A DNA stretch of 32,976 nucleotides from Actinomycetes bacterium (GTDB lineage: Bacteria; Actinomycetota; Acidimicrobiia; Acidimicrobiales; Palsa-688): positions 1 through 32,976 of the forward strand of contig JAJZIY010000034.1 of NCBI GenBank assembly GCA_021828475.1, in the 5' to 3' direction. The position numbers and the translations under genes are program-made. This document shows, one piece after another, positions 18,082 through 26,033 of the stretch (the stretch's first letter is position 1; every line of letters begins with the position of its first letter). Below the pieces are notes generated by a model. It made no database searches, was not told the origin of the DNA, and worked only from the letters and a program-made list of their open reading frames with translations.

Positions 18082-18681
18082 ATGGCCCGCTTCATAGTGC
18101 TCGAAGGGGGCGAGGGCGCTGGCAAGTCCACGCAGGCCTCCCTGCTGGCAGCGTCGCTCAGCGCCGTTCTCACCAGGGAGCCGGGTGGTACCGCTGTAGG
18201 AGAGGCGCTGCGCCGGCTGGTGCTCGACAACTCGTCCGGCCACCTGGTGGACAGGGCGGAGACACTGCTGATGCTGGCCGCCCGCGCCCAGCATGTGGCG
18301 GAGGTCATCGAGCCGGCACTGGCCCGGGGGCAAGACGTGGTTTGCGACCGGTACTCCGGCTCGACCTTCGCGTACCAGGGCTTCGGACGGGGCCTGCCGA
18401 TGGGGGACCTTCTGTGCCTGGACGAGTGGGCCAGCGGGGGTCGCCGGCCCGATGTCGTCATCCTGCTCGACCTGGCCGTTGCCGACGGTCGCAGGCGCCG
18501 CCCGTGCGGCCCGCGGGACCGTTTCGAGCACGAGGAAGACGAGTTCCTGGAGCGGGTACGTGCAGGCTTCAACGAGCTGGCCGCTGCGGACCCGGTCCGG
18601 TGGCGCGTCGTGGACGCCGCCACGAGCATCGAGGACGTTGCCGCTGCGGTTCTGCGAGCGGTCGGAGACGTGGCGCCGTGA
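18082..18681 (+). CDS. tmk: Thymidylate kinase (dTMP kinase)
   Basis: The protein has 199 residues, normal for the family. It phosphorylates dTMP to dTDP for DNA synthesis. It has the P-loop GGEGAGKST (9-17), the TREPGGT motif, the DRYSGSTFAYQGFGRG substrate loop and a LID region with several arginines (GRRRRPCGPRDRFE). An Arg-rich LID without a P-loop Arg is the E. coli-like arrangement. It is followed without a gap by holB, with the GTG start inside the tmk stop. The tmk-holB pair is common in bacteria. Confidence 0.96.
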   Translation: MARFIVLEGGEGAGKSTQASLLAASLSAVLTREPGGTAVGEALRRLVLDNSSGHLVDRAETLLMLAARAQHVAEVIEPALARGQDVVCDRYSGSTFAYQGFGRGLPMGDLLCLDEWASGGRRPDVVILLDLAVADGRRRRPCGPRDRFEHEEDEFLERVRAGFNELAAADPVRWRVVDAATSIEDVAAAVLRAVGDVAP

Positions 18682-19880
18682 GACCCATCAGCGCCGAGGC
18701 GGCCGGCAAAGTGGTAGCGCCGTTCGACGCAGCGGTACCGGCACCGGCGGCCGCCGACCAGCCCGGTGCCGTGAAGGCGGTCGCCGGCCAGCTGGGCACT
18801 TTCCAGCCCGGCTCGCTCGACGTGCTTGTAGGGCAGGCTGCGGCGGTGCGGGCGCTGCGAGCGGCGATCCGGCGCCCGGTCCACGCCTATCTGTTCGTTG
18901 GGCCGCCCGGCAGCGGCAAGAGGCTGGCGGCGCAATGCTTCGCTGCGATGCTGCTGTGCCCCGGCGGCGGCGAGGACGGTTGCGCCACTTGCCGGCGGGT
19001 CATGGCCGGTGCTCATCCGGACGTGTTCGTGCTGGAGCGCGAGGGGGCGGCGATGACCATCGACCAGGCACGGGAGGTGACCCGTACGGCAGCGCGCACC
19101 TCCGTCGAGGGTGGCCCCTGCGTAGTGGTGCTGCCCGAGCTGCACCTCGCGCGCGATGCGGTGCCCGCTCTGCTCAAGACCGTCGAGGAGCCCGCCGGCC
19201 AGACGGTCTTCCTCGCCCTGGCCGACTTCGTCCCGCCGGAGCTGGTCACCGTGGCCAGTCGCTGCCAGTTGGTCACTTTCCGTTCGCTCGGCGACGCGGA
19301 GGTTGCGGACGCGCTCCGGGCCGAGGGCGTGGGCGTCGAGGTGGCCGAGGCGGCGGCCCGTGCTGCCGGCGGCCGGCTGGACCGGGCCCGGCTGCTCGCC
19401 CGTGATCCCTCCGTGGCCCAGCGATGGGAGGCGTGGCAGTCCGTGCCCGGCCGCCTGGACGGCAGCGGAGCGACCGTGGCGGTGCTTGTCGACGAGCTCC
19501 TCGGCCTGCTCAAGGCCAGTGCCGCGCCATTATTGGCACGCCAGGCAGCCGAGCTGGAGGAGCTGGCCGAGGCGAGCGCCAGGGACATGCCCAAGGTGCC
19601 CGGCAGGATGGCGCAGGCGGTGGCCAAGGCGGGCGCTCGCGAGCTGGACGAGCGCCACAAGCGCGAGCAGCGCCGGCAGCGCACCGACGAACTTCGAGCC
19701 GGTCTCGCCGCTCTGGCGGCCGCCTACCGCGACCGCGCAGGCTCCGGGTCGATGGCCCCGGAGCACGCCGCCCGGGCGGTCGCGCTCGTCGACGGCTTCT
19801 CGGCAGACCTGGCCTACAACCCGGGCGAGCAACTCGCCCTCCAGGCACTGTTGCTCCGTCTCGAGCACCTCTCCGGCTGA
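18678..19880 (+). CDS. holB: DNA polymerase III delta' subunit
   Basis: The protein has 400 residues and is a clamp-loader AAA+ subunit. It has a GPPGSGKR Walker A-like loop, a zinc-binding cysteine cluster (CPGGGEDGCATCRR), HPDVFVLE and the LLKTVEEPAGQTVFLAL stretch in the sensor-1 region, which is typical of delta'. The start is GTG 18678, overlapping the tmk stop (GTGA). The frame is open further upstream but that is antisense-like noise within tmk. About 45 residues precede the first AAA+ strand, slightly long for the family. The C-terminal helical domain has a charged stretch (DERHKREQRRQRTDELRAG). Its last codons and stop form the first of three tandem 25-bp repeats. Confidence 0.93.
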   Translation: MRPISAEAAGKVVAPFDAAVPAPAAADQPGAVKAVAGQLGTFQPGSLDVLVGQAAAVRALRAAIRRPVHAYLFVGPPGSGKRLAAQCFAAMLLCPGGGEDGCATCRRVMAGAHPDVFVLEREGAAMTIDQAREVTRTAARTSVEGGPCVVVLPELHLARDAVPALLKTVEEPAGQTVFLALADFVPPELVTVASRCQLVTFRSLGDAEVADALRAEGVGVEVAEAAARAAGGRLDRARLLARDPSVAQRWEAWQSVPGRLDGSGATVAVLVDELLGLLKASAAPLLARQAAELEELAEASARDMPKVPGRMAQAVAKAGARELDERHKREQRRQRTDELRAGLAALAAAYRDRAGSGSMAPEHAARAVALVDGFSADLAYNPGEQLALQALLLRLEHLSG

Positions 19881-19945
19881 GGACCTCACGGTCCACTCTG
19901 GCTGAGGAGCCCACGGTCCACTCTGGCTGAGGACCTCATCGTCCA
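19871..19945 (+). repeat. Three tandem 25-bp repeats across the holB stop codon
   Basis: The units are 19871-19895, 19896-19920 and 19921-19945. All begin CTC(C/T)GGCTGAGGA and end GTCCA, with two to four base differences among them. The first unit includes the last holB codons and its TGA; the others repeat that sequence with the TGA retained. The array ends at a terminator-like hairpin. Confidence 0.9.
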
Positions 19946-19962
19946 CCGTCCGTCCGACGGTG
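19944..19962 (+). terminator. Hairpin after holB
   Basis: A perfect 7-bp stem (CACCGTC / GACGGTG) with a 5-nt loop overlaps the end of the third tandem repeat by two bases. No T-run follows. It is a likely terminator of the tmk-holB operon. Confidence 0.5.
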
Positions 19963-20093
19963 CTGCGGTCCCGGGCAGGTGAGGTCGCCACCGACCCCGG
20001 CCAGCGGCAGCGGGTTGGCCGCCCTCCCGCCCCGGGCAGGTTGGGTGGCCACTCCGGGCCTGGCGTCGAGGCCGACGCGGCAAGCGCCGTCAC

Positions 20094-20099
20094 TAGCCT
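20094..20099 (+). promoter_or_regulatory. Putative -10 box of the MFS transporter gene (leaderless type)
   Basis: TAGCCT lies 7 nt before ATG 20107. No Shine-Dalgarno is visible. The rest of the gap back to the hairpin at 19962 is G/C-rich and shows no clear -35. Confidence 0.45.
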
Positions 20100-20106
20100 G
20101 TGCCGG

Positions 20107-21549
20107 ATGACAGGAGGCCGCTGGCGCAGCGCCATCGTGCCCGAGTGGTCGAGCCGCAACTTCACGCTCGTGTTCTCTGCCCGGGTCGCGATGAGCGCCG
20201 GCCGTGCCCTTGCCGGTGTCGTGACGCCCATCTACCTGGCGCTGGAAGGCTTCGGAGCCTTCGAGATATCCGAGTACGTCCTCGCCGTGGCCGCGATGTC
20301 GGCAGTGCTGTCCGCCGTCGTCGGCCTGTTCGCCGACCGTGTCGGGCGCAAGCCCTTCCTGGTCGTGATGCCGATGTTCACGGCTGCGGCGGGCCTGGTC
20401 TTTGCTTTCAGCGGGTGGGCCCCGCTGCTGTTCCTGCTCGGCGCGCTCGGCAGCTTCGGGCGCGGCGCCGGGGCAGGGGCGGGTGCCGTCGGGCCGTACC
20501 AGCCGGCGGAGTCGGCGCTCGCCGTCGACATCGTGCCTGCCCGCCACCGCAACTCCGTCTTCGGCCGGCTCTCCTTCGGCTCGTCTGCCGGCGCCACCGT
20601 TGGAGGGCTGATGGCGCTGCTGGCTCCCTCCAGCGTGGTGCACGGAGCGGTGGCCACCAGCCACTTCCGGGGGGCCTTCCTGGCGGTGGCGACCGTTTCG
20701 TTGCTGGCCGGCCTCCTGGCGCTCGGGTTGCACGAGCCCGGCCGCGCCGGACAGGTCGAGGACGGGGGAGCCTCCCCGCAGGCGGGCGGAAGGCGGCCGG
20801 GGCTCTTCCGGGGCGGCTTCCCCCGGCGGTCCCGATGGCTCCTCTACCGGCTCTGGGCCACCAACACGCTCAACGGCATGGCGGTCGGCATGTTCGGACC
20901 GTTCATCACCTACTGGTTCTACCGTCGCTACGGCGTGAGCGCTGCGGAGATCGGGACGCTGTTCGCTGTCATAAACGTCGTGACCATGGCGTCGACGCTC
21001 TCGGCTGCCGGCATGGCCAGGCGGTGGGGCCTGGTGCGGACGGTGTCCGTCGTGCGCACCGCCCAGGCCGTGCTGCTGGTGCCGATGGTGCTGGCGCCGT
21101 CGTTCTGGCTGGCGGGCGCCGTCTACCTGGTGCGCATGGCGGTGCAGCGGATCGGCCTCCCGTTGCGCCAGTCCTACGCCACCGGCCTGGCCGACCCCTC
21201 CGAACGGGCGTCGGTTGCGGCTCTGTCCAACCTGCCGAGCCAGTTGGCCATGGCCGCCAGCCCCCTGCTCACCGGCTACCTCTTCGAGGAGGTGGGCTTG
21301 GCGCTGCCCTTCGAGGTGGCGGCTGTGCTGCAGTTCTCCAACGCGGCGACGTTCTGGGCACTTTTCCGCAACCATCCGCCGGAGGAGGAGCGCCGGGCCC
21401 CTGGCGCAGGGACGGAAGCCGCTCCGGCGGCCGGGACGAGCGCAGGAGGGCAGTTGCTCGAGAGCGAGGGGGCTGAGGCCTACGCAGAGTGCCGGACAGG
21501 CCGCGGCGGTCCACCCGCCCTACCGCCTCCTCGGGCCCCGCACGCGTAG
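20107..21549 (+). CDS. Major facilitator superfamily transporter
   Basis: The protein has 480 residues with about 12 hydrophobic segments in two halves of six. Between them is a cytoplasmic, Arg/Gly-rich loop (about 215-245, GQVEDGGASPQAGGRR). The MFS loop signature after helix 2 is visible as GLFADRVGRKPFLV. The second half has an equivalent Gly/Arg loop (AGMARRWGLVRTVSV). The C-terminal 50 residues are hydrophilic and non-conserved. The substrate is unknown; the overall pattern is that of drug/metabolite exporters. ATG 20107 is chosen because a TAGCCT box lies 7 nt upstream and translation starts just before the first helix. It has no regulator next to it. Confidence 0.9.
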   Translation: MTGGRWRSAIVPEWSSRNFTLVFSARVAMSAGRALAGVVTPIYLALEGFGAFEISEYVLAVAAMSAVLSAVVGLFADRVGRKPFLVVMPMFTAAAGLVFAFSGWAPLLFLLGALGSFGRGAGAGAGAVGPYQPAESALAVDIVPARHRNSVFGRLSFGSSAGATVGGLMALLAPSSVVHGAVATSHFRGAFLAVATVSLLAGLLALGLHEPGRAGQVEDGGASPQAGGRRPGLFRGGFPRRSRWLLYRLWATNTLNGMAVGMFGPFITYWFYRRYGVSAAEIGTLFAVINVVTMASTLSAAGMARRWGLVRTVSVVRTAQAVLLVPMVLAPSFWLAGAVYLVRMAVQRIGLPLRQSYATGLADPSERASVAALSNLPSQLAMAASPLLTGYLFEEVGLALPFEVAAVLQFSNAATFWALFRNHPPEEERRAPGAGTEAAPAAGTSAGGQLLESEGAEAYAECRTGRGGPPALPPPRAPHA

Positions 21550-21604
21550 TCGGGTAGCGCACCCGGGCGGGCGAAGTGGGCGGCCGGGCCCACGTGCCAG
21601 TGCT

Positions 21605-21619
21605 TGGTCGTCACGACCA
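21605..21619. promoter_or_regulatory. 15-bp palindrome upstream of the glycosidase-like gene
   Basis: TGGTCGT and ACGACCA flank a single central C: a perfect 7-bp inverted repeat with odd symmetry, typical in size for a dimeric regulator site. It is near a TAGGGG and a TACTCA box in the 204-bp gap before ATG 21754. The binding protein is unknown. Confidence 0.35.
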
Positions 21620-21753
21620 GGCGGTAGGGGCTCGGCTCCTACTCACCATGAGCACCCCCTCTCGAGGCCTGGAGGCTCAGCCTGCCAGGGCCGAAAGTCC
21701 CCACTCCGGACAAGGTTCACGGCGTCGACAGGTGAAGGGCCGAGGATGGCCGT

Positions 21754-22971
21754 ATGGCTCGCTCCTGGTGGTCCCTACGGCGGGGCGAGCGCGCCATCCT
21801 GGCGGTCGGAGTGGCCGCCCTGGGGGCAGGGACCGTCTACCTGGTCTACCCGTCAGCTTCATCCGGGGCCCACGTCGTCTCGGCTCAGGGTGCCCCTGGC
21901 GCGGGCGCGGGCCGCAGTTCCTCCGTGAAGCGGGCCCTCGGGCCCCTGCCCAGCGCACCGGCGCACGCCGTTGCCACGCGGGCCGGTACCTCCCCAACCA
22001 CGGTCCCCCGGACCGGCACGTCCCCCGCCGCCAGCTTGCATGCGGGGACCTCCCAGGCGCCGAAATCCCAGGCGCCGACCCCTCGGACTGCCACCTCCAG
22101 CGCCCGGTACAAGTCGCAAACGACGACCACCACCGCAGCACAGCGCCTACAGGCGGGATCGGCCTCGCCCGGCAGTACCGGGGGGCTGCACTGGGGCATG
22201 GCCGGTCCCAGGTCGGCTGGCCGGTCGACCATGTACGTGACGACGTTCCATCCCGATGCCGTGTACCCCTCGGAGGTCGCCTACGCCGTCTGGATGAACC
22301 CTCGGCTGCTCAGCTTCAACCTCGTCCCGGGGTCCGTCCAGCCCGGCGGTGTCTGGGCACATCCCTTCTCCGTGGCACCGAGCGAGCTGCCCAGGCTGGC
22401 GGCGGCCTTCAACGGAGGCTTCCAGTTCAGGGCCAACGACGCCCGTGGCGGGTTCTACCTCGACGGGGTGACGGCAGTGCCGCTGGTCCAGGGGGCGGCG
22501 TCGCTGGTCCTCTACGACAACGGCGCGGTGGACATCGGGTCGTGGGGCACACAGGTGGCCATGACGGCCAAGGTCCGGGCCGTCCTGCAAAATGTCGTGC
22601 TCATGGTTGACGACGGCCGGATCTCCCCGGCCACCAACTACACGGACACCTCGTACTGGGGGTTCACCCTCAACAACGTGCCCATCGTGCCCCGCGCCGG
22701 CCTGGGGGTGACCGCCGCCGGGGACCTCGTCTACGTCGCCGGTCCTGCGCTCACCTCGCGCTCGTTGGCCGAGGCGTTGCAGCAGGCCGGTGCGGTACGG
22801 GCCATGACGCTCGACATCAACCCGTGGTGGGTCACGTTCAACCTCTACTCGAGCGGCGCCGGCGGCAGCGTCTCAGGGCACAAGCTCTACGCGGCCATGC
22901 AGCGAAGCGCAGACCGGTACCTGCCGCCCTACCCCGAAGCACGTGACTTCGTCGAAGTGCTCACGAAGTGA
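21754..22971 (+). CDS. Exported phosphodiester glycosidase-family protein (NAGPA domain)
   Basis: The protein has 405 residues. A membrane anchor/signal is at about 13-31 (AILAVGVAALGAGTVYLVY). A low-complexity Ser/Thr/Pro/Ala linker follows (about 40-135; TSPTTVP, TSPAAS, TSQAPKSQAP), like a surface-exposed spacer. The C-terminal domain (about 150-395) has AAFNGGFQF, a GGFYLDG turn, a VLMVDDGRI strand and MTLDINPWWVTF. These resemble the family of N-acetylglucosamine-1-phosphodiester alpha-N-acetylglucosaminidase. The usual bacterial role is unknown; envelope polysaccharide handling is a guess. ATG 21754 is used; upstream the plus strand holds no convincing extension. It converges with the GerMN gene. 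Confidence 0.8.
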   Translation: MARSWWSLRRGERAILAVGVAALGAGTVYLVYPSASSGAHVVSAQGAPGAGAGRSSSVKRALGPLPSAPAHAVATRAGTSPTTVPRTGTSPAASLHAGTSQAPKSQAPTPRTATSSARYKSQTTTTTAAQRLQAGSASPGSTGGLHWGMAGPRSAGRSTMYVTTFHPDAVYPSEVAYAVWMNPRLLSFNLVPGSVQPGGVWAHPFSVAPSELPRLAAAFNGGFQFRANDARGGFYLDGVTAVPLVQGAASLVLYDNGAVDIGSWGTQVAMTAKVRAVLQNVVLMVDDGRISPATNYTDTSYWGFTLNNVPIVPRAGLGVTAAGDLVYVAGPALTSRSLAEALQQAGAVRAMTLDINPWWVTFNLYSSGAGGSVSGHKLYAAMQRSADRYLPPYPEARDFVEVLTK

Positions 22972-22973
22972 GA

Positions 22974-23002
22974 GGAGCACCGGCGTGCCTGGTGCCGGCT
23001 CC
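22974..23002. terminator. Possible bidirectional terminator between convergent genes
   Basis: GGAGC (22974-22978) pairs with GCTCC (22998-23002), with partial internal pairing (CACC/GGTG). It lies in the 47-bp gap between two convergent stop codons. The stem is imperfect and the call weak. Confidence 0.3.
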
Positions 23003-23018
23003 GGGCGACCCGCCGCTA

Positions 23019-24002
23019 TCAGTTCGGGGCGAAGACCAGTGGAAGCCGGCTCACGTGCTGGGGGGACCCGTCCTTGGCGGACAGGTCGTAGACAACCAGG
23101 TAACCGGCGCGCTGCCGTGTGCCGGCGTACGAGAGGCTGGCCGTGAAGGTACCCCTGGTACCTGTCCCGGAGGTGGCCTGGACGGTCCGGTGGGAGAAGA
23201 CGGTGCCGGACGAGGTCGTGAGCTCCGCTTGGAAGACGCCTTCGAACACGTCCGCACTCCCGGCGATGCGCACCGGCGAGGACACCGTCTGCCCAGCCGT
23301 CGGGCTCTCGACCAGTATCGCCGGTGCCATGCCCTCGAAGCGCGAGCGTGCCAGCGGGTGGTCCAACACGATGCCCTCGTGGCCGAAGACCTTGACGACT
23401 CTGCCGTCCATGGCCAGGCGGGCACGGGCCACGGTGGGGAACTGGGTCAGGGTGTAGGTCAACTGGGCGAGGCGTGCCCTCATCGACAGTGATCCCCCGC
23501 CGCTCGCGAAGGCGCTCGTCAGGTCGACGGTGGCTGTGCCGTCCCTGATGGACAGGCCGAGCAACCGGGTGCCTACGGGGACGCAGGTCGTCAGGCCTCT
23601 CGCCCTGTCGGCTGGGCTCGGCCCGGAGATCAGTTGGAGCACTGCGGCCCGGGCGACGGCCTTGGTGGCCGGGACCGTCCGCCCGGACACCGCCAGCTTC
23701 TCGCCCTCGAGGAAGTAGACCCGAACGGTCGTGTGCGCCGTAGCTGCGGTCGTCCAGGCTGTTGTGGCGGCCAGTGGGCCCGCCAGCGCCGGGCGACCCG
23801 GAGCCGCCCCCGTCAGGCCGGCGAGCATGGCTGCGAGCGCAGCGCACGCCAGGGCCGGTCGCCGAGCGGCCCTGCAGCCAGGTCCTGTGGACGACGACGA
23901 ATAGGGCCCGGGTGCACGGGGCACCGGCCCGGCGGACGCCGGCTCAGAGGGTGCCGTCCCGGGCCCGGTGGCGCTTCGGTGTGCTGAGGAGGTGGCGGTC
24001 AC
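23019..24002 (-). CDS. Secreted GerMN-Gmad2 domain protein
   Basis: The protein has 327 residues. A Pro/Ser-rich N-terminus (about 1-45) precedes a hydrophobic signal (about 49-66, PALACAALAAMLAGLTGAA). The GerMN domain follows (about 91-210: TTVRVYFLEGEKLAV, ISGPSPADRARGLTTCVPVG and GTATVDLTSAF). Then comes a Gmad2 immunoglobulin-like domain (about 228-327: VESPTAGQTVSSPVRIAGSA to the VFAPN end). Gmad2 and GerMN occur together in spore-germination and cell-envelope proteins of Gram-positives. No sporulation genes are near, so an envelope role is more likely. The start is GTG 24002 with GGGAGGG (24007-24013); the long hydrophilic lead makes a GTG near 23924 a possible true start. Confidence 0.85.
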   Translation of the reverse strand: MTATSSAHRSATGPGTAPSEPASAGPVPRAPGPYSSSSTGPGCRAARRPALACAALAAMLAGLTGAAPGRPALAGPLAATTAWTTAATAHTTVRVYFLEGEKLAVSGRTVPATKAVARAAVLQLISGPSPADRARGLTTCVPVGTRLLGLSIRDGTATVDLTSAFASGGGSLSMRARLAQLTYTLTQFPTVARARLAMDGRVVKVFGHEGIVLDHPLARSRFEGMAPAILVESPTAGQTVSSPVRIAGSADVFEGVFQAELTTSSGTVFSHRTVQATSGTGTRGTFTASLSYAGTRQRAGYLVVYDLSAKDGSPQHVSRLPLVFAPN

Positions 24003-24006
24003 GGTG

Positions 24007-24013
24007 CCCTCCC
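24007..24013 (-). promoter_or_regulatory. Ribosome binding site of the GerMN gene
   Basis: GGGAGGG lies 4 nt before GTG 24002. The short spacing is unusual and is part of why the start remains uncertain. Confidence 0.45.
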
Positions 24014-24132
24014 GTTCGAGGGGTTGTTGCAGGGATCACGTGGGGCCCGGGGGTCGTGTACGGGCAGCCGATCAACGGTAGGGGACAGGTGGGTCGGGAC
24101 TGCGGAATTGGAAGCCGGACGCCGTCACAGCC

Positions 24133-24138
24133 TAGGTT
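24133..24138 (+). promoter_or_regulatory. Putative -10 box before the repeat/GH25-like gene
   Basis: TAGGTT lies 13 nt before ATG 24152. The spacing is longer than for the other boxes in this window, and no -35 is apparent. It is a weak call by motif and position. Confidence 0.3.
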
Positions 24139-24151
24139 CGGTGACGCGGGC

Positions 24152-25954
24152 ATGGGTAGGTCTTTCAAGTTCTCGGTGGTGGCCCTCTGGGCCGTGTTGG
24201 TGGTCGCTATCGGCGGCCCGGCTCAGGCGGCCGTCGCGGCCGTCCCCCCGCCCCACGTCCTGGTCCTGTCGGTGAGTGCCTCACCTGGCAGTCTCGGTCC
24301 GAGCGGCGGCCGGGTGCAGGTGACCGGCAGAGTGCGGTACGCGTCGTCCTGCCAGCTCGAGTTGCTCTCGAGGCAGAGCTTTCCCGTCGTGTACTCGCAC
24401 GATGCGACCACGGCATGCAGCCGGGGTACCTTCTCAGCCACCGTCGTCATCGGCCCCAACCCGACCGCGGTCAGGCGGACGGTCGCCTTCGCTCTGGTAG
24501 CGCGCAACCAGACGTCGTACTTCACCGGCCGCTTCTACGTCTCGCTGGCGCCGCTGCTGGCACCCCTGGTGCTGTCGGCCCAGGCCAAGCCGGCGTCCCT
24601 CGGTCCGAGCGGTGGTGCCGTAGAGGTTGCCGGGAGCGTGCTCCACGCCCGTTACTGCCAGCTCGTGCTCCTGTCCCACCAGGGCTTCCCCGTCGTCTTC
24701 TCCCACAACCCGACGTCTGCCTGCCGTAGCGGCGCCTTCTCGGCCACCGTCGTCATCGGCCCCAACCCGACCGCGGTCAGGCGGACGGTTGCCTTCGCTC
24801 TCGTGGCCCTGAACGGCCCCCGTTCCTTCGTCGGGCGCTTCTTCGTGACGCTCGGCCCGCAGTTGACGCCGGTCGTCGTCTCGGCAACGGCAGCACCTGC
24901 GGCGCTCGGGCCCCACGGCGGGCAGTTCGAGGTGACGGGGAGCGTCCGCAACGCCCGCTCCTGCCAGCTCGCGCTCCTGTCCCACCAGGGCTTCCCGGTC
25001 GTGTTCTCCCACAACGCCAGCACCGCCTGCCGCGGCGGCACCTTCTCGGCGTCCGTGGTGGTGGGTGCCAACACGACCGACGTGCAGCGGACTGTGGCGT
25101 TCGCTCTGGTCGCGCAGGACGGGCGGAAGACGGCGACGGGCTACGCGAGCGTCACGCTCGCGCCGAACCCCAACCCCCTGCCTCCTCCGGCGCCGCCCCC
25201 GGGGCCGGCTAACCGGTACCCGGCAGGCGCTACGGGCTACGACGTCTCGTGGCCCCAGTGCTCGGCACGGGGTTCGGTCACGACCAAGGCGCTACCGGAC
25301 CAGCCGGCTCTGGCCATCGTGGGGGTCAACGACGGGACCATCTCGGGTTTCAACAGCTGTTTCAGCGCCGAAGCGGCCTGGGCGGGCCCGGGCTTCTCGG
25401 TGTACATCGTCCTGCAGCCCTCGCCCGGAGGTGGCGCGCAGTACGAGCTCAGCGGGCCGAAGGCCTCGTGCGCCGCGACCACCCGTCTGTGCCAGGCCTA
25501 CGACTGGGGCTACAACTACGCCCGTGCTGACGTCGCCTTCGTGAGGGCGCTGGGTCTCAGCCCCAACATCTGGTGGCTGGACGTGGAGACGGCGGAGGGC
25601 TGGGCGACCTCTGCGGCGGCCCAACCGGCGAATGCAGCGGTCATCCAGGGCGCTCTGGACGCCATCGGCGCGACGGGCTACACCGCCGGTGTCTACTCGA
25701 CCTGGTACCAGTGGGGAGAGATAACCGGGTCCTACGTTCCCACGCCGGCCCTGCCGATCTGGGTCGCCGGGGCACTCTCGCTGGACGGTGGCTACTACGG
25801 CGCCCAGTCCTACTGCCAGCGTGCGCTCAGCCCAGGGGATCCCTCCACGCTGGGCTCGTCCGACATCGGCTTCGCCGGTGGCACGCCATGGCTCGTCCAG
25901 TACGCCCAGACGTCGGGGCCCGTCCCGGTGGACCGGGACTACGCCTGCGGCTGA
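24152..25954 (+). CDS. Exported protein with three 102-residue repeats and a GH25-like C-terminal domain
   Basis: The protein has 600 residues. The signal peptide is about 1-29 (FSVVALWAVLVVAIGGPAQA). Three beta-rich repeats follow, spaced by exactly 102 residues (about 36-137, 138-239, 240-341). Each has SLGPSGG or ALGPHGG, a CQL(E/V/A)LLS strand, FPVV(Y/F)SHN/D, a second conserved Cys, and a RTVAFALVA strand. The two Cys per repeat could form a disulfide. After a proline linker (about 342-355) comes a domain of about 245 residues beginning GYDVSWPQCS (Asp364), with WWLDVETAEG (Asp477, Glu479) and a YSTWYQWGEI strand; this is like a GH25-type TIM barrel. Cell-wall binding or hydrolysis is the inference. 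The frame is open upstream, but ATG 24152 sits at the signal peptide. Confidence 0.88.
   Translation: MGRSFKFSVVALWAVLVVAIGGPAQAAVAAVPPPHVLVLSVSASPGSLGPSGGRVQVTGRVRYASSCQLELLSRQSFPVVYSHDATTACSRGTFSATVVIGPNPTAVRRTVAFALVARNQTSYFTGRFYVSLAPLLAPLVLSAQAKPASLGPSGGAVEVAGSVLHARYCQLVLLSHQGFPVVFSHNPTSACRSGAFSATVVIGPNPTAVRRTVAFALVALNGPRSFVGRFFVTLGPQLTPVVVSATAAPAALGPHGGQFEVTGSVRNARSCQLALLSHQGFPVVFSHNASTACRGGTFSASVVVGANTTDVQRTVAFALVAQDGRKTATGYASVTLAPNPNPLPPPAPPPGPANRYPAGATGYDVSWPQCSARGSVTTKALPDQPALAIVGVNDGTISGFNSCFSAEAAWAGPGFSVYIVLQPSPGGGAQYELSGPKASCAATTRLCQAYDWGYNYARADVAFVRALGLSPNIWWLDVETAEGWATSAAAQPANAAVIQGALDAIGATGYTAGVYSTWYQWGEITGSYVPTPALPIWVAGALSLDGGYYGAQSYCQRALSPGDPSTLGSSDIGFAGGTPWLVQYAQTSGPVPVDRDYACG
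24437..24789 (+). repeat. Near-identical DNA copies within the 306-bp coding repeats
   Basis: Bases 24437-24483 and 24743-24789 are identical over 47 bp and sit 306 bp apart, matching one coding repeat. A 24-bp match between repeats 2 and 3 covers the LLSHQGFP region. Confidence 0.85.
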
Positions 25955-26033
25955 GCGCCGCTCCGCACCGGCCGGCTCGGCGGCGGATGGTCCAGCGGCT
26001 CGGTCCTGGAAGGAAACCGGACCGCCCACAGGG

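Noticed and set aside
19871..19945. Possible CRISPR-like repeats
   Set aside because: The units are in direct tandem with no spacers between them and only three copies, and no cas genes are near.
19936..21375. Minus-strand open frame opposite the MFS gene
   Set aside because: Composition is Arg/His/Gln/Gly-rich and non-membrane, while the plus strand has a clear 12-helix transporter.
21648..22610. Plus-strand frame from ATG 21648
   Set aside because: It is basic and low-complexity and overlaps the NAGPA-domain gene, which has clear motifs in another frame.
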